A stretch of 64,000 bases of DNA. It comes from Syncephalis fuscata (taxonomy: Eukaryota > Zoopagomycota > Zoopagomycetes > Zoopagales > Piptocephalidaceae). Where the stretch lies: assembly GCA_025786725.1 (NCBI GenBank), contig JAHLTZ010000006.1, positions 558,001 to 622,000 of the forward strand, given 5' to 3'. A program made the position numbers and the translations under genes. Under the pieces are notes generated by a model. It saw nothing but the letters and a program-made list of their open reading frames with translations, had not been told where the DNA came from and searched no databases. Every line of letters starts with the position of its first letter. Position 1 is the stretch's first letter. Below are positions 1 to 12,577 of this stretch, in pieces.

Positions 1-3000
1 ATCCATCGTGCTGCAGGTCGGGTGTTGTTCTACGTTAGTGCATCCAACTGGCCGGTAGTATTTGCCCGACTTAAAGCACGCATTGCTGTATTGGCCCAGA
101 CATCAGACGAAAATGCCGATACAGGTGAAGTACGACTATTAGAATGGTGTAATTTGAATTCACGTCGATTGTCAATGGTACTGCAAGGTAAATAGATAGA
201 ATCGACTATCATTAATTAGCATTTATCGTCTAATACATGCTTGTTTTAGAACTTGGTACAGTTTTTCTTCAAATGAAACGTTCAGCACAACAAGTTACTG
301 CTGTTGTATTAAGACGGTCTATTTGGAACTGGATTGAGGTTTATCCAATGGATTTCGCTCAACTATGTCGTTCACAAAAGCGACTTGAAGGTGGTCCAGA
401 AATTTTATTTGATCAGTGTAACTCGGTTGCCGATAGTCATCGACGTAAAATGGTATTTTGGCCATTACAAGCAATGCTACTTGTCCTCTGTCCGGATATT
501 TTATTGAATATTGTAGAATCGGATTTGATTAAAACGACAAAGAAAACACTATTCCTTGATTCATTAAAAAAGTCGTTAAAAAGCAACAAATCGGCTGAAG
601 TTGCCGCCATTGCTTGTGTTGATTTGTGTAAAGCAGCCACTTACACTAATCGAGAAGAACAATTGGCACTTTCGACCATTGTAACTGATATAGAGAATGA
701 ATTACGCGTAAGTAGTATTTTGCACACCAAATACAATAATCTAATCTGATTTAATTTAATTTAATTAGGATAAATTATTTGACCCACAAAGACCATTCCT
801 TACTATGAGTGGCGCGATTGATCAACGTTTAATGACCGAATGTTTAACAGCTTTATTTCGCTCAAGTCCCCACAGCACACTTGAGTCGCTAATTCCTATT
901 TGTTTGAACGACAATACACATACCGTATTTCGACTTGTACTAGTAAAAAGTTGCTATCTAATTGCATCAGAAAAACAGCTAGCTTGGAATCCAACCATTT
1001 CTAGTATGTATTCCGTGTTGGCCACACCACTTCGCCTATTACTGTTGCAGTCAAATATGTCACATGGACAAGAAGGTGCCATGTCATCGGCACCTAGGGG
1101 TGCTACAAATAACCGTGGACCATTTGAACGTAGATTTGGTCGACGAGCACAAGTAGCCGCTCTTTTGGCCGAAGAAGCCAGTGAACGACACGAAATTGTA
1201 CTTAATATTCTTAAACTATACCGCACTGATCCACAGCTGGCCGTCTTTAACCAGAATCCGCATACGCAATATGAAGAGAATTGTAATCTTATTACGGCAA
1301 TTACTAGCTGGCTACACGATCCAGATCCATTGATTCGTACTAACGCTGCAGAGGCATTGCTTGAATTGCACAAACCGGCCTTTATTAATCAATGGGGACC
1401 ACCGCATCTTATTATGAAATCATTTTGGAGTATTAGTTCACAGGTAATGCTGGCGGTGGCCCGACATATTCTTAACTTTAAGGAGCGTGAAGATGGTACA
1501 AGATATGCACTGGAATTATTGCAACAATTACTTGTACGACGTAATGAATTTCTTCGTGAACACCAAGAGCACTGCACAGTAGGCATGGAAATACCAGATC
1601 GTCTTAATGCTTCAGTAGCATTGGAAATTGTACTGTTAGTGCTATTATGTTCAGCCGAAACAGAGATTTGCAGTAATGCTGTAGCATGCTTTAATCATCT
1701 GGTTACTGAGGCTTATTATACCGAAGAAGCCGAAGATCCACAACATGCACAATTGACCATTGTGGAGAATCTTCGCGTCTACATGGAATTGGCCTCTTCA
1801 GGCGGATTGGTAACTGGACGAGTTGCACAACAGAAACGAATTCGTAAAATGCTACGAATGATGGATCGACAAACACCTGGCAATCAAGCGGCTTGGGAAG
1901 AAGCGTATAAGCGATGGCGTATGTTAATGCAAGCAGTAGCTCGTCCTATTGACGAACCAGTTATTGAAGAGCCTACACGTCGTAAGGGTATATTCCAAGA
2001 TAAACTAGCAGTAGGCACTAGTGGTAATAGTACCAATATGGCCCGTTCCATCGTTGGTAATCAGCCTATGGGCGACTTTTTAGAAGTAAGCTATATAATT
2101 AGTAGTACTATAATGAGTATTAACTGCTTTATTTAGGATCGTGGCGAATGGCACAATTATACAGGATTTCTATGTGCACTTGGTGGCTGTTGTTTAAACG
2201 ATACCAATATTACAAATTCAGCTTCATCACGACGATCTAATGATCCAAATCAAATGATTAGTCGCTTTATACACGAAATGGTAGAATTATTAGTATGTGA
2301 GAATGTTGTCGTACGTGAAGTGGTACAACAAACACTAGGTGCCGATCTGAGTCCGGCATTATATGGCATTCTATTTACACAACTGGAACATGAAGTCGAT
2401 CGATTTCTTACCACTGATAATGAAACATATTGCAGCGATAGGAACACGCTATTTGTAGAACAGGCCATCTCGGTTATTAAGCTCATTCTTGAACGTATGG
2501 AAACGACCAATCAAAGTTTATTAGCGGTTGATTTGGGCAAACTAATACTAAGCTTTGCTCAGTATCTTAACCGTATTAATATGAACGCTGTTGTATTGCG
2601 CATCAAGATTAAGATGTGTCAGCTTTGTGAAATACTAATGGCCAAAAAGGACTTTTTATCCTTGCGTCAAGAAATTAAATTCCGTAATCAAGTATTGGAG
2701 TTTACTATTGAATGGACATCGGATTTCACTAGTAAAACAGATAGTGGTCAACCATCAGTAGAGGATCAAGTGGCCTTCCATCGTACAGAGAAGCTACAGC
2801 GTGATCTCGATCAAGCTTGTATGAAGTCAATTGTCAGTTTATTGGCTCAATTACCACTGCAGCCATCTGATATGGAACATGAGGCTGACGTAAGCCAGAT
2901 CAAATCACGTCTATTTTACAAATACTTTTCTTTCTTTCTTAAAGTGCTTAATCGATGCCGTGTACTTGAGGTCAGTATCTACAATTAATAGACCGTCAAT

Positions 3001-6000
3001 CATTAACATTTGAATATTTATTAGACGATTGATGCAGGTGCACATACAACAAAAAATAGCCACGATTTACAAGTATTACTACAACAGGTAAAATGATGAT
3101 TAATAGTGGTATTAGTATTAGTATTAATTATTAACAACTATATAGTCACGAGAAGCGGTTAGAGATCTGGCTCCATTGAAAGATTACACTATTTTAGCAT
3201 TATCAAATCTATTAAGCGCCAATATTGAATCAGGCTTAAAATATTCATTATCTATGGGTTATCATGATGATCCAAAGACACGTACCGCCTTTATGCAAGT
3301 ATTAACAAATATTTTATATCAAGGTGCAGAATTTGAAGGATTAGCCGAAAATGTTAAGAATGATCGTTATGATAAATTGGTCGAGGTAAGTATTTATTTA
3401 TATATAAAATAATTGATTAATTGATTTTCATTTATTTATTTATTTCTAGTTACTTACCGACTCGGAATTATGTATTGCCTTATCGTTGTGTGAAGTCTGT
3501 CCAGTAGCCGATATTGAAACAGTTGGTCAGCTACTATTAACTGCAGTTGAAACACGTGGTGAAACCATTCGATTATTACAATATGTCATTGAACGTGAAT
3601 TGGCACGTACAGGTAATTAATATACAAAAAAAACATTTTAATAGATACAAATTATTTAATCGATTATTATTATTATTATTGTTATTGTTGTTATAGAAAC
3701 GGCCGCTGAAGTATTTAGACGTAATTGTATGGCTACTAAATTGATGGCATTTTATGCACGTATGTATGGATCAGAGTATTTACGAGTTACACTTCAGCCA
3801 CTTATTCAAGAACTCGTTGACAATTCGCAACGATGGACACTTGAACTTGATCCATCAAAACTACCACCTGGTACAGACACTAAACGTAATTTGGTCAATT
3901 TACGTGAAATGTCTCAACGATTCTTGGATGTCATTGTGACATCCACGGATAAAATGCCTCGTCAATTACGAGAGATTTGTCACTTTTTAAGTTCAGTTGT
4001 GAATGAACGATTCCCCAAGGCGAAATTGACAGCTGTGGGTGGCTTTATCTTTTTACGTTTCTTTTGTCCAGCGATCGTGTCACCTGAAACACACAATCTC
4101 GCTCAGCCTGTACGCAATAAGGAAGTGCGTCGTGGCCTATTGCTTATTACCAAGGTTATTCAGAATCTGGCTAATCAAGTATTATTCGGTACTAAAGAGA
4201 CGTTTATGACTTCATTAAACGACTTTTTGGACAAGAATATGGGCGTGGTCAAAAAGTTTTTAAAAGATATTTCCGAGCCAGTCAATTCAATGAATAGCTC
4301 TCCTGCCGTCATTGAATTAGGACGTGTAAATACAGCTACCAGTGCTCTTTCACCCACTAGTGCTACTTCATCGTCATCGACCAGTCGTCTTAGTGAAGCA
4401 GATTTAATTCAACTTCATAAGGCCCTATATGACAATCAAGAGCGAATTAGTCGTGAAGTGGCAGCACGCCGATCTGGCCCACGATCATTAATGGTACGGG
4501 CTGACGGTAGCACCATCGACCAGGAAACTTATCAAACGGCGGCCAAACGAGCCTATGAAAAGCTATCCACAGTATTGGCCCAATTAGGACCACCGCCCGA
4601 TGTTCCTCAATTGGAACCGGTAATGCCTAGTGGAACGCGCTATGGTGCAGCCAATGAACTGTTCCGTGAATTCATGCAACGTAATGCACATCGTAATGTG
4701 GATAGTATTCGCTCTAAGCGTATATTCTATGAAGGCGGTGTATCAAAGGTGATTTAACTGATTAATAGATAAATTACCATGATCTAATAATGATGATATT
4801 TATAGGATAAAAATCCGGTATTCTATTTCATTGCACGTCGATTGATTATTGAAATGACAGATATGGAATTGTTTATTTACTTTGTTTTACATGTAAGTGA
4901 ATAGACATTAATTAGCTAATTAATTAATCATTAATTATTAATTAACTTTTATTTAGTCATTGGAACCAAAATTGGGCAAGCCATTTGAAATAGTAATTGA
5001 TCTTACACATTTTGGACAGCAGAATGAAGTACAAGAACAGTGGATTACTCAGTTTTTACAAGTTCTTCCATTTAACGCAGAACAGAATTTATCATCTGTC
5101 TATTTGTACAACGTATGTACCAAGTTTAAAAAGTTCTCTAAACGTCTACCTCGCTCTGTGAGTAGTCGACTATCCAAGAAGGGCGTGTTTATATCCACTA
5201 TGAATGAACTGTATGAACATATTATTTCTTCAGAAGTTCGTCTTCCAAAGGCTACAGGTAATTATTATCTATTGGCACTTATAATTGACTAATTATTAAT
5301 ATAAAATATAAAATATTTAGTTTCATTGGATGTGGAACCGGCTAAAGTATTTTCACCTGTAACGAAGATTGCACATTACAAATTGCCAATGCCAACGGTA
5401 ATGAAGATTACACAGGATCATGTTCAAGTGACATCGGTAAGTTTAACGGCTCATTTATTGCTAAAAATACTAATTGATTGAATGATTAATTAGTTACGTA
5501 AACAAGAAATTCTTGGCGTTAGTGCCATTTTCAATGATGTCTATCGTATTTCTGATATTGACGATGTTCTATTAATGGTACATCGAAGTGATGATAGTGC
5601 TGTCGTTATTAAATATGATCGTGGTAATGCATCACTTACATTCTGTAGTTCTAAAGCAGAAGCCATATTTCAAGTAAGTATAGTAGTCTATTGTTGGTGT
5701 ATATATATATATATATATAGCATCACTAATATATATACAATGATTGATATGTAATTAGAGTATTCGAAGTGCACGTCACGACAGGAACTTATTAAACCAA
5801 CGAATATTTCTGAACGTGTTATTCGTCCCAGTGATGTTCCAGGAACGCTACTTAACATGGCACTGCTTAATTTGGGCAGTGGCGATGCCAATCTAAGATC
5901 TGCTTCATACAATTTACTATACTCGCTATGTGTCACCTTTAATTTCAGCACAGAAAGCCAGCTATTAAGCGTTAAAGGTAATAATAATAATAATAATACA

Positions 6001-8341
6001 ATTAACCATTATTATATTGCATACTAAGCGTCATATAGGCATGTGCATTCCTGCCAATAGCGGATCGTTTGTCAAAGCAATTAGTGAAAAGCTAGCTAGT
6101 ACAGAACCACATTTAACATTGGAATTCCTAAGTGAATGCTTTGTCGGTCTTAACAAGTCTAGTAAGCCATTAAAGAGCTTCTGTCTAGAGTACATGACCC
6201 CATGGCTGGCTAATCTTGATCGCTTTATTCACGTCGGTAATGATGACAGTCAGCGTGGTCTTACCAAAGTGAACGAGCTATTGCACCAACTGATTGACCT
6301 GACAGTCAAGAAACGGAAATGTATCCAGTCGTAAAAACATATGTGTGGACACCATTAGGCCGTATGGATGATATGATTCCATTAATATTAGACGCATTTG
6401 TACCATATGCAGTTGAACGTGGTTTTAGTTCACAACAAGCTGAAGTAATGGCTAATACTACAGTCACACTTCTTCATATAGTGTACGCGGTAAATTAATT
6501 GCTCGTTTACGCAAGGTAATTTATTATAATACGGTATTTAATAGTTATTAATGCTTATATACATATACATATACATATTATATATATATATATATATATA
6601 TAGGTTATTGCCAATACATCATTGAAACCAAAGCGTTCTCTGACTGAGCATGAATCGTGGAACGAGATTGCCGTACTTATTCGCTTTCTGTTAATGATGT
6701 CATTTGATAACCGATTGCATGTACTGCAATATCTACCAGAATTATTCCATATTGTTTCGTTAGTTGCAGCCACTGGACCAGGCATGATTCGGGCCTCTGT
6801 ACACGGAATTATTATTAATATCGTTCAATCGCTATGTACGTCATTACAGCTGGATAGTGATAATTTACGTACGGTAAAGTTCTTATTAAGTGAGCTATCT
6901 GAACCAAAATCACTATTGCTATTTGGTCTAAATCGTACAAGTGGCAATGCTTTCATGCGTAGTATGGAGGCTACTACCGATACTCGGGAAGCCATGCCAC
7001 TTACATCTCTTGAAACGATTGTCCGTATGTTGTTGGATGTTATGATATCAGGTGCTCCAAATACAGGTAAGCTATTGACTAGAATATACTAGAAAAAGAA
7101 GCATAATTAATTATGTTATCTATTTTATTTACTTTAGAATATGCCAATGCTTGGAGAGCACGTTGGATGAGTCTTGTAGCCAGTACAGCCTTCCAATTTA
7201 ATCCAGCTATTCAGCCACGTGCCTTTGTGGTACTCGGTTGTCTAGCCCATGCTGCAGTCGATGACGATCTACTCTATCAGATTCTAGTGGCCCTTAAAGG
7301 TGCTTTATCGCTATTTGAGGAAGGCGACTGCAATTTAATTGTTAGCATTGTTATGTGTCTAACCAGCATTGCTGAGAACTTGGATGGCAGTTCAAAATAC
7401 TTACAGCAACTGTTCTGGCTGGCCATTGCTCTTATTCAAATTGGCCATGTACCATTATTCCCAAGTGCATTGAATCTGATGGAAGTTGTATTACAAACAC
7501 TTGAAGATAATGGATTCTTCCATGAAGAATTACCGGCTGACTTTCTACTCCGTGCCCGTGAATCGCTATTTGAAGACATTGGCTACGAGAATAGCAATGA
7601 TGACAACACATTGTCGAGCGGTGTGGAGAAGCGGCCACATGTCAACGATATGTTTACCACCAACTTTCCATTTGCCGTGGCCACACCGTGCTTAAGGGTC
7701 TAAAACACTCGCAAACCATTACGGCCACCACGGATGCACTTACTACCTTTTTGGAGATTAGCGCACAAGAACCGAGTAAAACGGTGGATCCCAATTTACT
7801 TGGTTATTTAGCACCATTATTACCAGGTGCAGCACGTAATTCGGCCCTTAAAGATCTATTTTGGATTAGTGCGGTGGAAAGCGACTTTGAGAACACGGAA
7901 GGTGAACAAACTTATCATTGTCTCTTTGACAAGCTAGCCATTCCTGATCAAACGACAGCGATGCTACTGGTGGCCCTTATGATCACTATGCTTAATAGTG
8001 CCGAGTATGAAGCGGAACAACTATTCCTTTATGGCTTTTTGGCTGAAGCAGCCACTGCAATGCCTCAAGTATTTGCCATGTTCTACGATAGTCTACTACC
8101 CAAGATGAATCAAATGCTGTGCAATAGTCAAGTAGTACCGATTATCGAGTCGATTCAATCGATTCTATTTACCATGGTATCATCGCCCTACTTGAAAGGA
8201 CAACGAGCACAACGAGCACCCCTCGATGAACTTGGCTTTGGTGGTCTGGCCGAGAGTGGTTCATTCCAACACGTAACGCGTGCTCAAAAGAAAACGGCAG
8301 CTGATTTGGCCAGTCGTACCGTTGAACGTATGGTAACCTAA
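1..8341 (+). CDS. NF1: Neurofibromin / IRA-type Ras GTPase-activating protein (5' partial)
   Basis: Ras-GAP that would switch off Ras at membranes. The frame is open at base 1, so the N-terminus lies outside. Exons I can splice by frame and GT-AG: 1-187, 250-707, 769-2085, 2137-2970, 3025-3087, 3146-3385, 3450-3612, 3697-4748, 4806-4892, 4957-5257, 5321-5436, 5494-5673, 5761-5977, 6039-6515, 6604-7066, 7138-8341. The RasGAP domain spans about 3450-4300: the VFRRNC segment holds the likely arginine finger and FLRFFCPAIVSPE is the family signature. A Sec14/CRAL-TRIO plus PH-like module follows (about 4806-5673), then the long HEAT-like C-terminal region (RPSDVPGTLLNMALLNLGS matches animal neurofibromin closely). 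Three single-base frame breaks (near 6310, 6478 and 7686) each look like one missing base, because the protein resumes in the next frame with neurofibromin-like sequence. They are probably sequence errors in a core gene, otherwise the gene is damaged. Confidence 0.93.
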
Positions 8342-8582
8342 AATATTATTTTTACTTTCTACTTGGCTTCACCTATTTTGCCATTACTACTACTATTACT
8401 ACTACTATTACTACTACAATAGTTATAGTAGAGTGGCAACACTTAATAAGATGTTGTGTGTGTGTGATTCAATACTATTCTTAAATATCGCACCAAATTT
8501 CAATTTGTTTATGTTTTATTCACTATCTTTGTTTTGAAATAACAATGAATATAATTTCTATAACTATATGTATCAATTATCA
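8342..8582. other. Convergent intergenic gap with ACT-type microsatellite
   Basis: Short 3'-to-3' gap between the neurofibromin and ABC transporter genes. It contains an imperfect trinucleotide run of act/tac units at about 8384-8418 and a short tg run near 8454-8463. No gene is seen. Confidence 0.7.
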
Positions 8583-11500
8583 TTATACTATTGTTGCTTG
8601 TCCGTATAGACTAGCGTATGTGCTATTCTCTCGTGCCATTAATTCTTTATGTGTTCCTATATTAGTTGGTAGTGTCAGTTGGTAGTTGTCAATACAACTA
8701 TACAGTTGTTGCTATAGTCATGCCAGTTACCTTGTTCTAGAATATTACCGGGTACATTACCCATAACAATAATTTGATCTATATACATTAAATAGTTACA
8801 TGTTATTAATGATTAGACTATTGGTCAATAGCATGTTAATTACCGGCATGCTCAATGGTTGATAGTCGATGTGCAATGACCAATACCGTTCTTCCTCTCA
8901 TTACTTGAGTTAACGCAGCCTGAACAGCTTGTTCAGATTGTGCTATTATTGTTTAACCGTTAATATGGCCAATTATGAATTATATTACACTTACCGTCTA
9001 AATAGAGTGTATATATAAAATACAAATAATTGTATAAATAGTAATGCTGTGTAATTTCAATTTACTTACCAAGAGCACTTGTTGCTTCATCCAAAATAAG
9101 AATCTATAGTAAAATATTAATAGTGTTAACAATGCTATTACTATGATTATAATTATTATTATTTACCTTTGGATCTTTAAGTAAAGCACGAGCAATAGCA
9201 ATTCGCTGTTTCTGACCTGGATAAATTAATGTTAATATAATAATAATTATTATTATTATTATTGACTTACCACCAGATAAAGTAACACCTCGTTCACCAA
9301 TTTGTGTCGCATAACCATATGGGAAACGATTAATAAAACCATCGGCATGTGCTCGATATGCTGCCTCTTCTACTTCAGCATCAGTTGCATCAGGTCGGCC
9401 ATATCGAATATTATCGGCAATACTACCGGCAAATAATGTGGGTTCCTGATGGATATAACCAATACTGCTACGCAACATAGCAGGATCCAACTCTTGGATA
9501 TTACGTCCATCAAGCATTACCTCGCCATTGTCGGGATCATAAAATCGTTCTAATAGTGCGGCTACCGTCGATTTACCACCACCAGATAGACCGCATAGAG
9601 CAACTGTTTGACCAGCTGGTACATGTAGATTAAATCCAGTCAGTACTGAATGCTGTGCCCGTGTAGGATAAGTGAAGTGAATATTATTAAAATGAATATC
9701 GCCTAAATAGTATGTTAATGGCTATCATAATAAAGTATTAGTATATCGTATATCATCTACCTTGCACGACACCAAGTTGTTCACCACCACGAATAGGAAT
9801 GGTTGAACGTAGACTTAGACACTCGAAACAACGTGATGCTGCACCGGTAGCCTTGATAGCTTGACCGGCTAGTGCACCAAGTGATACTAGAAGACACACA
9901 TTAATTAATTAAATAGATTTGGGTACAAAAGTAATAAATTTACCTAATGATTTCTGTGTACTTTGTACCGATAACAAATAGCTATCGTCATTTATAAATA
10001 ATGGTTAGGATAATATGATTCATTATGCAATAGAAATAACTCACGTCATAAGATCACCACCGGTCATGTCACCGCGTACCACAAGTGAGCCACCGTAATA
10101 AAGTACCATAAGCACCATGGATCCGATGGATAAGTTGGTTAAACCTTTAAATACACGGTTACAATTGTACAATAGGTGAAGTAAAATGATTTACCTTGGA
10201 ATAGACCAATATGAAAGGCCAATTTGGTATTAGCACTAGATGCTCGATCACCCACGCGTGCAAATCGATCCAGTTCAAATGGTTCAGCTGCAAATGAACG
10301 TACAGTGCGTACATTGCCAACCACCTATTCTATAACGTGAGTATTTACACATAATAGTCCAATAATATAGCCTACTTCACCGACAACAGCCGATGCTTCA
10401 GTTTCTGCTAGACGAGTTCGTGCCGATAATCTGCGTAGATAGGCACCATAAGCGTTTAACAGTAAATAGATGGCCGGTAGAGAACCCGCCAGTGTAAGGG
10501 TTAATGTTGCATTTAAATGAAATAGATGGACAATACCACCCACAGAAGTAGTAATAGATTTCAGTCCCTAAATTATAGTAAATTAGTTTATAATCTTTAT
10601 CATTCTTATCATCATCAATTACATACTTGTGTGACACATTGTTTAAATGAGTGCTAATAGACACAATTACAGTGTTAGTTTGTATATTAATAAATTATAA
10701 TTACACAATCTTACTTTAAACTCGGCCACATCTTGCATTACACGTGCTGCTACTTCACCGGCTCGTTGTGCGTCAAACCATACCATATCCTGGGCCAGTA
10801 CACTGGCGTATGCCTGATTTCTAAGACGCCAGGCCACACGTTCACCAAGTAGACCTACCAAAGATATGTGTAGCCAGGTACATAGTCCTTGAAGTGCAAA
10901 TAGTCGTAATAGTTTAAAAGCTGGCACTTTGAGTGCCCGCAGTCCTATAGCGGCCAATGTACCGGCACCGCCCTCAACGGCACCGCTGGTTGTTGTCAAA
11001 TGACCAGCAATCACGTTAACAAGCTCTCCCGTAACTCCGGGGGCCATGAGACCGACGACGGCCGCCGCAAGTGCGCTTAGTGCTACAGCTAGCAGTAATG
11101 GTGCATCCGGATAAAGCAGCGCGAGTAACTGACGCCAGAATCCATGTTCGGTGCCAATATTAGCCAGAGAAGCAGCCGTGACATCATCCTCATAATTAAG
11201 ACCTTTTAATTTGCCGCTTCCTACTAAACGGTGCAAGTATCGCGATGGTATCGGTGTGGTAGCAATTGTGACCGGTGAGGAGTAAAAACCATTGGCGGTC
11301 AAAGCTTCACAGCGTACCTGCTGCACAGCACCAACGCCTAACCAGGTGAAGCCAACAACAGCCGGGAATTTGCAAACATGCCAGTAACTATTAAATAATT
11401 CTATATCTAAACTAAGCTACGTTATACACTGTTAGTTACTCGACTTACCTGAGCATTTAATTGATTATGGTAATGACCATTCATACTAATAAGTGAACAA

Positions 11501-11724
11501 ATAGCACGTTGTTTATAGTAGAAGATGGCTAGTTAGTTAGAAACAAAGTTGCGTATCTATTCATTGGCCTACCGTTGTCGACTACTGCTGAATGCACGAC
11601 TGGCTAAACCATACTGTTTGGGCTGAGCTGTAATTCTCTGCTTTTGCTGTTGTAGCAAGAAGCGTGTGCCAGATAGAAAGCTTGTTGAGCTCCTTGGTGA
11701 GCAGAGTCGTGACACGAAACTCAT
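8583..11724 (-). CDS. Mitochondrial ABCB-type half transporter, ABCB8-like
   Basis: ABC half transporter (one transmembrane domain plus one ATPase domain), predicted in the mitochondrial inner membrane. The start ATG at 11724 gives an Arg/Ser-rich, acid-poor leader ([13 protein letters not shown]...) typical of matrix targeting. Exons: 11724-11573, 11485-11449, 11400-10715, 10653-10627, 10567-10376, 10324-10195, 10144-10045, 9981-9944, 9886-9761, 9702-9271, 9216-9167, 9103-9070, 8997-8995, 8942-8844, 8778-8731, 8656-8583. Membrane helices lie in exons 3-8. The nucleotide-binding domain shows Walker A (GLSGGGKST), the Q-loop region ([10 protein letters not shown]), the ABC signature (LSGGQKQR), Walker B ([12 protein letters not shown]) and the H-loop (VIAHRLST). 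Overall similarity is best to ABCB8 (mitochondrial K-ATP/iron-related), with ABCB10/Mdl as alternatives. The D-loop Asp is encoded across a 3-nt micro-exon. All splice junctions keep frame, so this copy looks intact. Confidence 0.9.
8995..8997 (-). other. 3-nt micro-exon (ACG) in the ABC transporter D-loop
   Basis: On the minus strand the upstream exon ends ...GCT CTT G (9070). After an intron GTAAGT...TTTAG comes ACG and immediately GTAAGT, and after a second intron ending AATAATAG the frame resumes CA CAA TCT. Splicing all three gives SAL-D-AQSE, restoring the conserved D-loop Asp. Skipping the three bases stays in frame but deletes that Asp. Both flanking introns have canonical ends and ordinary lengths. 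Confidence 0.8.
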
Positions 11725-12577
11725 GACGCAAGGAAAGAGTTAGAAAATGGAAATTAATCCATATCAGTAAAGTGGTTTATTATCGCTATTATTATATTTA
11801 GTGAGCTATTCAGCGAATAGCTAGTGAAGTCACCTATTTTATTTATATATATATAGAACAGATAGCCATTTATTTAAAAAAAACTTTATTCTAATCATGC
11901 ATTCATTATTTAAATAGGCATTTTTTATATTTAGTTGATATTGGATGGTTTATATAAAGTGTTGTTAAATACACTGCTTTCATTTATAACTTACTATTTA
12001 ATCGTTTAATATCTAGTCTCTAGCTTTATGTTTTATTTATAAGCAATTTCTTATTGTATTGCAAATTGTTGTAATCAACATTATTCCATCAATAATAGTT
12101 TGGTTTTTAGTATTATAACTAATACAAGTATTAACATTAATATATTTTTTGATGCCAATGATCAATATTGGTGCATTTTAAACATCAAATATCAGCATTA
12201 GTGCATCTTTTAACAACGATAAATATCAATAGTAACACATGTTTTAATAATGGCAATCATAATAATTGTAAATCTCACTAATAACCTTATAATTAGCGCT
12301 ATTTAACGACAGTAGTAATAACATTATTAAAATAATATGCACTAGATTCTCACTGTATTGAATCAGCCAGAATCTTTCATATCGTACACTGCAAGTTGCT
12401 ATTACAGCTGAATTCCTAGTAATTAAATAAAATATATTTATTAATACACAACAGTAATCTATACTTCATTCTATTATTTAAATTAATATATGGCATTAAT
12501 AAAATATTATATACTAGCTCAAATATTTACTCATTATAATCTTAGTGTTTTTATTAGCATTAAAAATGTTATCAATT
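11725..12577. other. Gene-free AT-rich spacer with degenerate short tandem repeat
   Basis: Holds the upstream region of the ABC transporter and the 3' flank of the subtilase. About three degraded copies of a ~32-nt unit (atcaatattggtgcatttta-like) lie at about 12159-12255. No RNA gene or convincing reading frame is seen. Confidence 0.55.

Noticed and set aside
6304-6482. Programmed ribosomal frameshifting in neurofibromin
   Set aside because: Two breaks of the same sense lie within 170 nt, with no shared slippery heptamer or stem; a missing base explains each.
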